64,000 nt of DNA from Eucommia ulmoides (taxonomy: Eukaryota > Streptophyta > Magnoliopsida > Garryales > Eucommiaceae): contig CM028326.1 in the NCBI GenBank assembly GCA_016647705.1, forward strand, positions 28,159,401 to 28,223,400. Direction: 5' to 3'. A program made the position numbers and the translations under genes. The notes under the pieces were generated by a model. The model was not told the origin of the DNA. It ran no database searches and worked only from the letters and a program-made list of their open reading frames with translations. This document shows positions 22,427-34,215 of this stretch, one piece after another; position 1 is the first letter of the stretch, and each line of letters opens with the position of its first letter.

Positions 22427-25400
22427 GGGGCATGTACCAAGAGATTCTTTTTTGCAATTTCATTGACCAATCAAACCCAAGTGTTTTTTTTTTTTCACCA
22501 AGAACTCCTTTTGACCATTTCCTGACCAAACTACCCCTCACTCAATTTTCACCCCTAATTTCACATCCATTTTCATGGCCGCAGCATCTCCACCGTTGCT
22601 GTTCGTCGTTGCCGTCGCTATTCAAGTTCACCGTCGTTGTCGCCGTCCCTGTCTCTGTTTGTCTTCACCGCGCTATCATCGTCCCCCGTCATTGTTTGCC
22701 TTCAACGTTGTTGTTCGCCTCCGTCGGTCGCCGTCGCCGTTTTGCCTCCACCGTTCGCCGTCACCGTTTATTCTTCTATTCAACGCCATCGTTGATGAAA
22801 ATCCAAGCCTGCCAGCAATTCCATAGTTGCATCAGCTAGGGTTTGGATTAAAAAGTATTAAATTACACTTTCGCCCCATAATTAATTTTAGTTTCAATTT
22901 TTTCTTTTTTCTTTTTTCTTTTTTCACTTTCATCCCTAAAACTTCGTTGGTATAATTCCATTTAAAATAGTGTTAATTACATTTTCGCCCTCATTAGTTT
23001 TAGTTTCAATTTTTTTCTTTTTCTTTTTACTCTTTCATCCCTAAAAAAATAGTATTAAATTGGTAAAATTCCAATTACAATAGTATTAATTACATTTTCA
23101 CCCTCATTAATTTTAGTTTCAGTTAGTAGTCAAATGTTACATTCAACGCGCGTGTTGAATGTAATACTGACTAATCACAACTGTTTAAAAATTGTTGCAG
23201 TTTATTAGACAATGTTACATTCAACATGCAAATTATATTAGTATCTAAAACACCTGGGTTCAATCAGAAAAGTAGTCAATGTTATATTCAACACGCGTGT
23301 TGAATGTAACACTTACTAAATCTTGCCAAATATTCAAAAAATAATATGCGCGTTGAATGTAACATTGTCTACTATTCTCAAAATCAATTTTTAAAATGTC
23401 GCTAGATGTAATCTGATTGAACTAATTTGTTTCGAAATATTATCAACACATGAATAGGAGATATCTTCTCATCATCCAAAACACTTTAATCGAACTAACT
23501 CAACCAAATTTAAATTCTCATCATGATCAAAAATTGATAAATCCAAACATCATAACTTGAAGTAAACTTCTAATCAATCCAAAAATGTTGTCTGAACTAG
23601 ACAATTGTGCACGTTGAAAATGTAACACTCAATCCAAACATAAGGGGATAACTTCTCATCATTTTATCAAATTTGATCAAATCAACCGAAGAACAAAACA
23701 GTAAAGTGTCGGTACTCACAAACAATATACATGTTGAATGTAACACTATCTGATCTTGTCAAAAATTCAAATGCAATATGAGTGTTGAATGTAACAACTA
23801 TGCGCGTTGAATGTAACATTGTCTGAATTAAACATAAGAAAAAATGACCCATTAATCCCAACCATTGGAGATATCTTCTCACCATCCAAAACACTTTAAT
23901 CGACCTAACTCGACCAAATTTAAATTTTCATCATGCTCAAAACTTGGTAATCCAAAACATAATAAGTTGAAGTAACTTCTAATCAATCCAAAAATAAAAT
24001 CAATCGAAGAACAAAACAATAAAGTGTCGATGCTCATAAACAATAAAGTGTTGAATGCAACACTATCTGATCTTGTAAAAAATTCAAATGCAATATGTGT
24101 TGAATGTAACAACTGGCGTATTGAATGTAACATTGTCTGAATTAAACATAAGAAAAAATTACCTATTAATCCCAAACATAGGAGATATCTTCTCACCATC
24201 CAAAACACTTTAATCGACCAAACTCAACCAAATTTAAATTCTCATCATGCTCAAAACTTGATAATCCAAAACATAATAAGTTGAAGTAACTTCTAGTCAA
24301 TCCAAAATAGACAATTGTGCGTGTTGAAATATAACACTCAATCCAAACATACGAGGGATAACTTCTCATTATTTTATCAAATTTGATAAAATCAACCGAA
24401 GAACAAAACAAGAAAAATGTCAATACTAGCAAACAATATACGTGTTGAATGTAACACTAACCGAAGAACAAAAATAGGAAAAGTGTCGATACTCACAAAA
24501 CAATATATGTGTTGAATGTAATATTGTCTGATATTGTCAAAAATTCAAAAACAATATGCGTGTTAAATGTAACACCTGTACTTGTTGAATGTAACACTCA
24601 ATCCAGCATAGGGGAAAAAAGAAAGAGTGAAAACATAGCCTACTGAAAATTCTAGGGCTTCAACAAAAACAAGAATCAAGAATCAAGAATCGAAATTGAG
24701 AAACGATTGAATTGGATCGAAGCTAACAATTTTTCTGTAGATCGTCGATGGAGGAGACCAAAAATCATCATTGATGGGGGAGATCTAACTGAAATAATTT
24801 CATCGATTATTTCATCCCAAAAGCTTAAATCGATTTCTGCAAATGAAATCAAAATCGAAATGAACAAATCGAAAATTGAAATCGAGAGAGAGAGAAAAAG
24901 GAGCTTACACATGTGGTTAAAAGAGACATGCACAAGGAAGTCAACGAATAGAAATCTAAAACAATAATAAGCAATGAATGGAAATATGTAAATAGAAATT
25001 AACAAAAGACATGAAACCACAATCTGCAAAAATGGTTCGGCGACTTGGAAAATTTGCGAAAACATGAGATCTAGCAACCGATTAGATCTAATTGATGAGG
25101 GGGACGACGATTAATTAGGGGACAAACGATCGACGACAGACGGCGATACCGATCGGTAATGGCGACGACGGTTGAACGACCAGGCAGAGAAAAAAATGAA
25201 AGTGTACAACAGCGAAAAACGACGATGAATCATGCGACAATCAAACGGTGACGGACGACGATATTGTTGGACAAGGGCAACGACTTTTGAACGGGAGATA
25301 GAGAAAGAATGGGAAGAGCACAACGAGAGGGAAGAGAGATTAGGGCTAAAATGCATTAGGGGTAAAACAGTAATCCGACATTGGGCGTTTTTTAAAATTG

Positions 25401-25477
25401 AGACTAATCAGTTCAAAAAATAATTAGACTGGTACTTAATTGTTCAATTTTAACTAATTGATATTTATTGGTACATG
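22427..25477. mobile_element. Candidate ~3-kb non-autonomous DNA transposon
   Basis: Inverted ends CATGTACCAA (22431-22440) and TTGGTACATG (25468-25477) are bordered by an identical 10-bp sequence AAAAATTAAA (22417-22426 and 25478-25487), as expected for a Mutator-like 9-10 bp target duplication. GGGG (22427-22430) lies between the left repeat and its flank without counterpart on the right. Near each end, pyrimidine-rich low-complexity sequence with many CGCCGTCGC/GACGACG words faces inward. No transposase is encoded. The flank is AT-rich, so chance cannot be excluded. Confidence 0.5.
23457..24500. repeat. ~310-410 bp direct repeats with TTGAATGTAAC words
   Basis: The block GGAGATATCTTCTCA plus CATCCAAAACACTTTAATCG restarts at 23457, 23867 and 24181. 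Each copy carries several GTTGAATGTAACA words. A truncated fourth part follows at about 24350. Minus-strand ORFs of 70-109 residues here are translations of the repeat. Confidence 0.8.
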
Positions 25478-25487
25478 AAAAATTAAA

Positions 25488-26418
25488 ACAGTACTTAGTG
25501 GTAATTCTTCCAAATTTAAAAATCATCCTCACTAACGAAGATAAAATATTTTCTTATGTACAAATAAATATAAATTTGAATTTTTTTAAAAAACAAATAA
25601 TTCATGTACATAAGTTAACGCAAAAGACATAAAACTAGTTATATGTAAATTGGATGGCATATAAAGAAAATAATTACATTAAGGACTACTTAGTAAATAG
25701 ACCAAATATAATGTTCGCTACATCATATGAACAAATTTACAAAATATACTTAAAAGGACACTATATAATAAAAATTCCAAAGAAAACATAAAAAATTGGA
25801 CATTTGATACACAATATGGGCCCCAACCCAATATAAAATAAAACCTAACACAACGCAAGATTTGTGCCATCTTGGTTGAATCTCAAACTTTGTCATAACC
25901 AACAAACCAAGCAACCATAAACTTTCTCACACATAACAAAGAGACGACACAATTTTCCCCAGATATGAAAACCAATATATATTTATATTGACTATTTTTA
26001 CTTACATCCAAAGCTTGCAAGATGATATGTACAAAAATGGGGTAATTAAGGTGGTGGAAATGGTTCTAAAAACTGCAAAAGGGCAAATCTATTGCCCCCC
26101 CTCATACAATAGGGGTAGGTAGGTGTATAAACCTATATATATCATCATCATCATGTTTGTAATTAGGATAGGGCCATACAATATATCCCAGATCTGTGTC
26201 CAAAATTGTGAAGAGAGAGAGAAAAGAGAGGGGGGGGGGGGAGCATCTACTTTTCATATATAGGAGGGAACCTGCCAGAGAAAGGATTCCCACTTATCGA
26301 AAGTTCAAACTATAACGGCTATACTGATCTTTAGTCATTTCGCAATACTTTTTCAACATAAACCTGTAAAAATGAAAGACTGCTGAATGTTAATATAATT
26401 TGAAGATTTCTCGATCAC
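25488..26418. other. Intergenic DNA downstream of ARF2, no gene seen
   Basis: AT-rich, no supported ORF. A 12-base G run at 26230-26241 follows a GAGA tract. Part may be 3' untranslated or terminator sequence of ARF2, but I see no decisive polyadenylation signal. Confidence 0.5.
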
Positions 26419-26421
26419 TAA

Positions 26422-26686
26422 GGCACTGCTTGGTATCGCTTATTTCAAACAAAAGAGAAGCAAAAAATGAAGAGTATGTTCAAAAAGAAGAATAGGCCAG
26501 TGCTCATTGGCGCTCCAACAAAAACCCCTCTCGCACTCCCTCACACTTCTAAATGGATGGACTATTCTGCCCTGGCCGTTTCAAAAACAAACCCAAACAG
26601 GATCAAAGCGGAAAAATACAAAGCAATTTTTTTTCCCAACTTGAAAGCAAAAAAAGTACTTGAAATAGGCTGTTGGTGACAGTGCC
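26422..26686. mobile_element. Tourist-like MITE just downstream of the ARF2 stop codon
   Basis: A 265-bp element with inverted ends GGCACTGCTTGGTATCGC / (reverse complement) GGCACTGTCACCAACAGCC, both continuing into a TATTTCAA block. It is bordered by TAA on both sides (26419-26421 and 26687-26689), the 3-bp target duplication of PIF/Harbinger-type Tourist elements. It lies 54 bp past the ARF2 stop and so probably within its 3' untranslated region. The small plus-strand ORF over it is not considered real. Confidence 0.8.
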
Positions 26687-26739
26687 TAAATTTTTATAGA
26701 GTGGCAGAAATTACCAAAGAGAGAGGATAGAAGCAGAAG

Positions 26740-29700
26740 TCAATATGTCTCGAGACTGGAAGCAGAAGGCAAGTTGTTCACTTCTCTTGCCTCAACGCCT
26801 TCAGCGACTGAAGAGTTTTCTTCTCTAGAGTTCAGAGTCCCCGGGTTCATTCGCTGGACCTCCTCTCTAGTATAGATGAAGATCTTACGAACCATCCCAC
26901 AGAACTCCCTGAACACACAACAAAGAAAGGGGAAGCCAAAATTTACCAAATCAATTGGGTAAAGAAACAAAAAATACGGACAAAAAAAAATTGTTCTGTT
27001 CTGCTCGCAGATTTGTAGAACAAATTTCTGGAGAACCTTAACAGAAATACAGGAGTACAAAAACTAGGCACGGTTTGGTGACGCTTTTCTTTAAATACTC
27101 TTTAAAAATAAAAAATAAAAAGATTAAAAAAAATTATTTAAAATCAAAAATGTCTTTCGTCGTAATGATAATATCTTGGTGCTAATCAAGATCTCCAAAA
27201 GAATTTTGTAGAGGATCGAAAAAAAAATTGGGTAGGAAGGCCTTACACAATGAATCTCTTAAAATATAAAAAATGAAGTAATAAAAACTACTATCTTGCA
27301 CCTGGGAAAAAGAAAATACACCTTTTTTTAAAAAAAAAAAAAAGTATCTTTTTTGCTTAAAAAGGAGTATTTAAAAAACGGTTAGCAAACGGTGCCTAAA
27401 AAAATGCAATCTGATATTTAAAATCAGAAGAAGTAATTTTTTTAATTTAAGAAATTGTTAAATGGGATGATCCTTACTGCCATGGATCATCTCCCACAAG
27501 CATCATATCACCCTCATCATCAGTGTAGACGATCATCCAGCTCTTGTTTCGGGCCTTCAATTCACCACTGAATTCGAATATTTTATCTAATTCTGAAATC
27601 AACTGGTCATAATTGTTGAACTTAGTAAGGTCAACAGACCGACCTAGGGCAATCCCCTGCTTGTGAACCTGTAAACGACAAATCAAAAAATGCCCATTAT
27701 AATGGGGATGAATAAACCTTAGCAAAACATCCAAACGCAATTCTTTAAAAGAAAAAAGATCAAAACCTTGGTACAACTACGAGTCGAACCACTATGGACT
27801 TTGCCTTGAAAATTTTGAACTTCTTTATCATTATTCTGGACAGGGCCATCCACCACTCTTGGTCGCTTTGGCTGCTCAGACCTCTGACCGGTTTCCAAGG
27901 CAGGGGAACGTTGTGAGTCGGGCTCAATCAGTGCATTTCTACTTGTGGTCGGTTGATCAGCACTGCTAAAGAGGGGTATACCAAAGAGTTTACAATGGTT
28001 ATCCTTTGGTTTGACGGTCTCATTCTGATGTTTGGACACGGGCTGAAGATACGAAGGAACTGGAGGGGGCATAAACCAATCTCTAGGACCCGATAGCAAA
28101 GAAAAGTCATTGAAACCACCATATCTAGAATTCCCTTGAAAATTATAAGCAGTGGTACTGTTTTGTGTATGAGATTTCATGCCAGAATCAAACAAGTTAA
28201 GAGAGAGATTGGAAGCCATCATTGGCCTTGGACTTCCAAGTTGGTTGAATTTTTCTTCCTGGTCTCGTAATTGTATTCTCATTGAATTGCTATTGCTATT
28301 GCTAGTAGCAATGCCACTTTGGTTACTAGAGGAGACTGCAGAAGAATTAATTTGAGTTCCAAAACCAGATAGAAGATCGGTAAAAGACGATTCTGCCCTT
28401 CCCAAGGGCAACCATTTCTCGGATCCATATCTTCGGTTGGCTGAGGCATCGTGCTTGTTATCATCTACCTGATTTGGATATCCGATTGGTTTCTCGGTGG
28501 AATTTGTGTCATTGCTCTCGGAAAAGGCTCCTCTCAAGGTCGATAATTCTTGACCTTGCAAGACCCTTGAAAACCCACATGCAGGTGAAGGGTCTACTGC
28601 TACTTTAGATGATCCTAAACAACAAATATTCAAGGCAGTTAGACATTGCGCCAAACTAACGCATGAAATTTAAAACTTTATATCATATAAATTGCTTAGA
28701 AAACTAAAGTGCAATCGGTGACTCATATATTGCTTAGGAGCAATTCGATTTCAATTTGTTTTCAGAAACCAAAAACTCATCTATTTCTCTTTTTTCTCTT
28801 TTAACAACACAACTCAAAAAAAATTTCACAATTCTCAATCAATCACACCATGTCTTTCTTAATATTGTACTTCTATTGTTTTTTAAAAATATTTTTTGTT
28901 ATATATGTAGATTTATATTTTCCCTGTACTCACATTTTTCTCTCACATACATTTTAAATCAATCACATCAACAATCTCTCTACATCACTTTTTTTTTAAA
29001 AAAAAAAATCAACTAATAACATCACTTCCCTTTCTTTAAAAAAAATTAATAACATCAAATCAATTTTCTCTTAATTTTTAACACATTTTAATAAAGATTA
29101 TGTTTTCAAAACCCAAAACAAACTAAAAATGTTTCCACAAATGTCAGAAACTGTTTCAGAAAAAACTGTATTCGGGATCTAAACCAAATAGGCCATTGGG
29201 GAACTGCAGCCCAATAAGAGACAAGTACCTTCTCTAGTAAGAGCGGAGGAGTCAGGGGACATAGGCAAGACATTGGCTCGGGGCCTTTTGGGTCTGGAAA
29301 CTGGAGCTGGATTGAGTGCTGCAGGAGTCAGGGCAGGCTCTATTTTCCAGGGTGAAACTTTATCCGGACGATGAATGGTAGAAGTTTCATCCCACCGCAC
29401 CTTGAAAGAGGCACCAAAGACAATTTTCAGAGCCCGAAACTCATAAATTTAAACCCCCCCTCCCCCCAAAAAAAAAGAAGAAAGAAAAAAGAAGACGTGA
29501 TTACCAAAAAGCAAATATTACCTTGAGACTTCTCCATTTAGAGTCTGGCCATCTTTCAGGATCAGAATCTTCAATTCCCACTACTGTTCCCGTAAACCTT
29601 TAGATAAAATTGTCACTCAAATCAAACATAATAAACTATTGCTCCATTTAGATGGATGGATTTGAAATCAAGGTATTTAAGTGTTTTCATTTGCAAGATA

Positions 29701-32620
29701 AATTTTAGACATAAAAGTAAGTATCAAATGGGATGTATTTCAAATAACTTCTTTCACCAATCATTTAGATCCTTCTATTTAAATTTTAAACTCATAAATG
29801 TATATTTTAAGTTTGTTGGTATGCACCTCCAAGTATAAATTCTAAAATCAAGTTATAACGTTTAACTGTAAATTGATTCATCCTAGTAGCCCATCAAACC
29901 AAACGCAACGTATAACTACTTCATATCTCCAGAAAGAAGAATGAGCTTCACTTCTATCAATATGCAATAGTCAGTGTGTTACCTCTGCTCGGGAGCTTCT
30001 TCACCTTCAAATCTCATTTTGAACCTCATCCCTATAGAATACTTGGTCTTCATAGACTCCATGTACTGTTCATAGGGGACAATGAACTCAGCAGGGCTCG
30101 TCCTAATAAAACAATAACAGTAAGTTCGCTGGAAGACAACAACGCAAAGAAGCCCAAGAACATGCAGGGAGCTTAATTAGCTGTTTTAAACATTTATATG
30201 GTGACGCAACAATCTCAAGCAGCGCCTTGGAACAAGAGATTCTATCAGATAACAGAAATCAACCCATGAAGCTTATGCAAAAACAATTCAGATACACGTG
30301 CTTTGACTGAGAAGGGACAACAGACAAAGTTTGCATCTACAAGCTCGAAGAATAGATATGGATACAAACAAAACTTCAAAAATATAGAATACTGGTACAA
30401 TAAGGATACAACAAAGTACAGCATTAGAATTAGAAAAATAAATTTCATAATATCAAGTGCAGAAACACCCATCAACATGAATGATCTGAGCAAATCACAA
30501 AAATATTTGACAAAATCAGCATATTCCACAGAAGACCCGAAATCAAATATATCACAACCATGCTGGATCAGACTTGTAACAAATAGATAGAAATTGAAAA
30601 ACAAAATTAGAGGAATATTAAAGAATAGACTTCAAAGTTATTTAAAAAGTGATCTCTTAATGCTTCCTTGTAGACCCCGAATATATTATATACTTTATCA
30701 ATTGTTTGGAGACAGAGTCACAGACCTATGAGTACCATCAAGTTTATATACTAAATGTCATACCTAGGCTTGTAATAGACTATGAAATATGTTCCAGTCT
30801 GAACGGCTTGCGACGCTGTTGCAAGGACACCAAGATGCATGCTGTGACTAGATATGACGGATGACGGTATGTTACCCTGATGTCTCATTGCGCGTCTAAC
30901 TCCAACACGGAGCTCCCCATTTTCACCTCTACAAGTTCCATGTCATTCAGATTTCAGCCTTCAGGGGTAAAAACTGATTGACAAACATCAAATATAAAGA
31001 GCTCAAAGACAGACACAGACCTTAAAAATATAAAAGCATCACCAGCTACAAGCCTCTTAGAGCTAACAAATACGCTCCAACCACTTTGAAGAAGATGTCT
31101 CCGCGGCTGACCTGATCATATACAAAATCATGTAAATTAAATCCTTTTCATGTCTAACTGAAATCCTTAACCATCCCAAGATAAAAACTCAGTCCTAGAA
31201 GTGTAAAGTGGAATCATCACACCATCCTTCCATCCTTATTTGCACCAATTTACCACTAAAGATATCATACTGAAAACAAATATAGCAATATTTCTATAAA
31301 TTAAGCTGAAAGGCACTTTTAAGTACGTACCCCGGAAGATGTGCCTGAACCTCCATTCATTATTATGCAAATCCTTGGCCACCAATTCCTGGGTCGGGGG
31401 TTGCCGAGACATATCCTGTGAGATACAAATTACCAGTCAGTCATAAAATCCACATTACATATAGCAAACGTAATGTAACACAAGACTATTATAAAGCTTT
31501 CTAACCAGTGGGGGCAGGCATTCATCCGCATGCCTTCTCAGTACTGAAAACCCTCCATGTGTGCTGGTGTCCGACGCAGTCAGGGTTTTACAAAAAGATC
31601 GCACATGAAAACGTGGTGGGGGAGGAGGTGTGGGATCTTTCTTCACCGCGTTCTCATCTTGCTGCCATTTACATGACAACTATTTACCATTTGGACAAAA
31701 CAACAATAACGCTTCAATTTCTCAGCGTGAATTTGAGAAAATCAAAGTAACTTACGTTAAGCTCAGGCATCAAGGTCATTTGAGCAAAGACCTCATCGGT
31801 GTCCGGTTCAGCCTGTACAAAACCAAAAACGCCGTATGAGCAACAAAGCAAAACCCAGCTGAATTTGATATGGATAACCGAAAAATAACAGACTATAATA
31901 GACGGACTGGGAGAACCTTACCTTCAACTGCACATCCATCACACGGCAGAGTATCTTAGATGGAAGTTGATACTTGGGCATCTTCTGGTCCGCCACCTGA
32001 TTAGTAGAAGCCTCGACCTGATCAAGAACCCAAAAGAAGAAGATCGCCGATTAGCAGATTACAGGCAACCAAATCGGGTTTTTAATACAAACAAGATGAA
32101 TAGTGATGTCTGAAAGGCTATCAGATAAGTCAGGCATAAAATTGAAACTTACGAGCTATTTTAAGATATGCATCAACTAATTTGCGCGGTAAAATTAAAG
32201 AAAAATTAAAGGAAGCTATGATGAGAGAGAGTTCCGCGAGGCAGGAACTCCAAAAATGCTGGTCGGAGTTCTATGCGAACCTGTTCGATGTGACCCTGAG
32301 GAAAATAAAACACAAGCTCATCCTGACGAGGCAAAGTCACAAGGGGGCCGGCACAGGCGCGCCAAAGCTCCGTGTATAGCGCTGTCTCGGAATCAACTGC
32401 AAGCATAAAAACCAACGAAAACACTAGAAATGAGAGCAGATCACTCTACAAACCAAATTCTCAATGAAATTAAACAAAATCCGCCTGAATTACCTTTCCC
32501 GGCTTCAGAAACAGCTGAATAACCCCTTGGCGTATTCCCTCCGTTCCTCGGCTCGCTGTAAGCCGAAGACAAACACTCTCGTCTGGTATTACCTTTAATC
32601 GAAACCTCCGACGAAGCCAT
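26740..32620 (-). CDS. ARF2: Auxin response factor, ARF2-like (class B), 14 exons
   Basis: Nuclear transcription factor that binds auxin response elements and represses auxin-regulated genes. Exons (CDS): 32620-32494, 32396-32281, 32017-31922, 31812-31756, 31661-31506, 31415-31331, 31111-31021, 30928-30764, 30102-29983, 29597-29522, 29400-29229, 28614-27767, 27668-27478, 26908-26740. All introns are GT-AG; the sum is 2469 nt, 822 residues, in frame throughout. The start [10 protein letters not shown] matches the ARF2 N-terminus. Domains: B3 DNA-binding about 155-257 (STHGGFS at 166-172, RGQPRRH at 212-218), ARF/auxin_resp about 280-362, Ser/Asn-rich middle region with RPKRPRAN and the KLFGIPL repression motif at 629-635, PB1 about 704-785 (GRSVDLTKF; acidic [16 protein letters not shown] at 751-766). 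Oddity: [10 protein letters not shown] where relatives usually have ATAWHAI. RVLQGQE (437-443) overlaps the tasiR-ARF site. It is the only intact gene here. Confidence 0.97.
27067..27396. mobile_element. MITE in the last intron of ARF2
   Basis: A 330-bp element with inverted ends GGCACGGTTTGGTGACGC and (reverse complement) GGCACCGTTTGCTAACCG, both continuing into TTTAAATACTC. Flanks are CTA and TAA, compatible with a decayed TWA target duplication of the Harbinger/Tourist class. It lies wholly within intron 13 (26909-27477) and does not touch splice sites. Its ends share GGCAC and TTGG with the MITE at 26422-26686, suggesting related families. Confidence 0.7.
28547..28567 (-). promoter_or_regulatory. 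tasiR-ARF target site in ARF2 exon 12
   Basis: The plus strand reads TTCTTGACCTTGCAAGACC followed by CT. This matches the conserved TAS3-derived tasiR-ARF at 20 of 21 positions, so the ARF2 mRNA (minus strand) would pair with it almost perfectly. It encodes the RVLQGQE peptide. TAS3 siRNAs guide cleavage of ARF2, ARF3 and ARF4 messages across land plants. Confidence 0.93.
28750..29195. repeat. AT-rich insertion-like stretch in ARF2 intron 11
   Basis: Intron 11 (28615-29228) carries an AT-rich block with repeated TCAATCACA and AAAAACT words and a right edge ACCAAATAGGCC of the kind seen at MITE ends. No matching left inverted repeat was found. Confidence 0.3.
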
Positions 32621-32632
32621 AACTCTGAAATC

Positions 32633-32650
32633 TCAACACAGATCTCTCAT
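32633..32650 (-). other. Upstream ORF 2 of ARF2 (5 codons)
   Basis: ATGAGAGATCTGTGTTGA encodes MRDLC and ends 12 bases before the main ATG. Its short length and closeness make it a potential brake on ARF2 translation if it is in the mature leader. Confidence 0.5.
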
Positions 32651-32717
32651 TCAGAACGAACGAAAACTAAAACAACCGCTTAAAAACTCCTCCAAAAGCC
32701 CAAAATCAACGCGAATT

Positions 32718-32768
32718 TCACCAAAACAGCAGCTCAACACATCCAATTCCTCCAAAAATCAAACACAT
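32718..32768 (-). other. Upstream ORF 1 of ARF2 (16 codons)
   Basis: Begins ATGTGTTTG at 32768 and stops TGA at 32718. It encodes MCLIFGGIGCVELLFW. It does not overlap the main ORF. Upstream ORFs with regulatory roles are known in other ARF leaders; that this one acts is inference. Confidence 0.5.
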
Positions 32769-32940
32769 CTCCCTGTAGTATCCCGCGTCAACCTCAATTC
32801 TCAACGATTCAACCACAAGACTTCTCCTTCCTTCCTTTCTCTCTCTATATCAGCAGCTCCCAAACACTTTTTCTCTCTCTACACGACTCACTGTTAGCTT
32901 TGAAGTCCTCTTTCAACTGAGAGAAGATAACAGAGCTTTG

Positions 32941-33590
32941 ATATCATTTCTACCACGGTCAAATTCTAACCCTCGTAGCCACCGGCTACCGCCGGTGATT
33001 CCTGCTTTGTGACCGGGTATAGCCGGTGGAGACGACAGTGGTATGGGGGAGGGGGACAATTTAATAAAGGCGGCTTGACAAGGAGAGGGGTTAAACGGTC
33101 GTTTGGGTTCGCCGTTAGGTGTGTCGGGATGCGATTGGCTGAGCAACTGACGGCGTTTGTCTTGACGTTAGTGGAAAGTTTGCTCTGTTTTTATGGGGGA
33201 AGTGGCCTTGTCGTGCTACTAACGGGCAGGGTTGGATGGAAGGGGTATGGTCGAGTTAACCCGGGTTAGTGGGCGGTAACCGTGGTTACTTTTTTTTCTT
33301 TTTTTTTTATGGTTGCCATTTAATTTGCGCCGGGGGTGCTTTCGTGCGCCTGGGTGTGGGGATGCGGAAGCGCATGTTATGGACGAAGTCGTATCGCATT
33401 CAGTCACGTTGGTGGGGTTCAATTTCTCGTATTGTTCGCGATAAATTGGAGGTGCAATTTTGTGTGTGTTCCCTTCCCTTCCATAAGATTGCTATACTAA
33501 AATTTACAGAGAAAAAATTGTCAGTGTTAAATATTTCATATCGTATCATAATTTCTTGTTCAAAATTTGTATCCTTTGTATGCTTCAAGT
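32941..33590. promoter_or_regulatory. ARF2 upstream region, relatively GC-rich
   Basis: The 650 bases upstream of the estimated start are much richer in G+C than the surroundings. They include two inverted CCGGCTA-type words near 32980-33020 and a TTTATTAAAT TATA-like word on the minus strand near 33062. Short ORFs here are not convincing. Confidence 0.4.
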
Positions 33591-33790
33591 TGCGTTTACT
33601 GTTCATGCATATGCGATTTAATGTTCTGTGTACGCAATTCGCTGTTCACTCGTAATTCACTGTTCACGCATATTTCACTATTCAGCGTCGGTGGAACCAA
33701 GTATTATTTATGCATATGGCACTGTTCACGTGTACATCACTATTCACTCGTTAAAAATATCAAGACAATACCCAACAATTTTCCCGTGGC
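33591..33790 (+). repeat. LTR-like fragment with CTGTTCAC repeats
   Basis: Repeated CTGTTCACnCGTATTTCACTATTCA-like words end in AAATATCAAGACAATACCCAACA. The same arrangement occurs at 38665-38830 (ending CAATACCTAACA), so both are copies of one LTR end. Confidence 0.6.
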
Positions 33791-34215
33791 TTGAGTTTTC
33801 AACGTTATCGAAAAAACTCTCTAGTCTATCTAGAATGAATATTATTAACCTTAGATATTTGATGCGTAAATTAATGTTGATGTTTTTATAAAACTAAAGG
33901 TTTTATTGAGTGATTTCAAAATTAAGTTCCAATTGAGAAAATGAGAAAAAGTAAGGGATTTTCAAGATAACATTTTATGGAAGTTTGAGATGGTTACAAA
34001 GAAGACATTGAAGATGTTTTTAGCAGAAAAGATTTTTTGTATTTCTAGGTAAAAACAACTCAATCCTTTTTATGTTCTTAATGAAACCCGATTAAGATTA
34101 CGCACAACGCTTATAAAATAAGTTAAATTATGTGAAATATGGTTAGAAATAATAAATTTAAATGTCTAAATATTTTCCTGAAGTATCAATCAAGAAATGG
34201 AAAAAAATGTGTTTG

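Larger units (their letters stand above)
32621..32940 (-). promoter_or_regulatory. ARF2 leader region with pyrimidine/purine tract and upstream ORFs
   Basis: Upstream of the start codon the minus strand has a GAGAGAGAAAGGAAGGAAGG-type purine tract (about 32820-32880), common in plant 5' leaders, and two upstream ORFs. GAGATTTCAG lies just before the start codon and could be a splice acceptor for a leader intron. The transcription start cannot be fixed from sequence; I estimate it near 32940. Confidence 0.5.

Noticed and set aside
23457-24500. Regular repeats that could suggest a CRISPR-like array
   Set aside because: Units are hundreds of bases long and imperfect, in a plant genome context; no short conserved repeat with unique spacers.
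24193-25356. Minus-strand ORFs rich in Phe/Leu/Ser
   Set aside because: Overlap the TTGAATGTAAC repeats and pyrimidine-rich element end; no domain.
28750-29195. Possible MITE in ARF2 intron 11
   Set aside because: Only one plausible edge (ACCAAATAGGCC) was found; no inverted partner or target duplication. Kept as a low-confidence stretch only.
29641-29910. Possible MITE in ARF2 intron 9
   Set aside because: CTCCATTTAGATGG and CATCAAACCAAACGC look weakly inverted, but similarity is too short to support ends.
31508-32379. Plus-strand ORFs over ARF2 exons
   Set aside because: Antisense to exons that encode conserved B3-domain sequence in frame.
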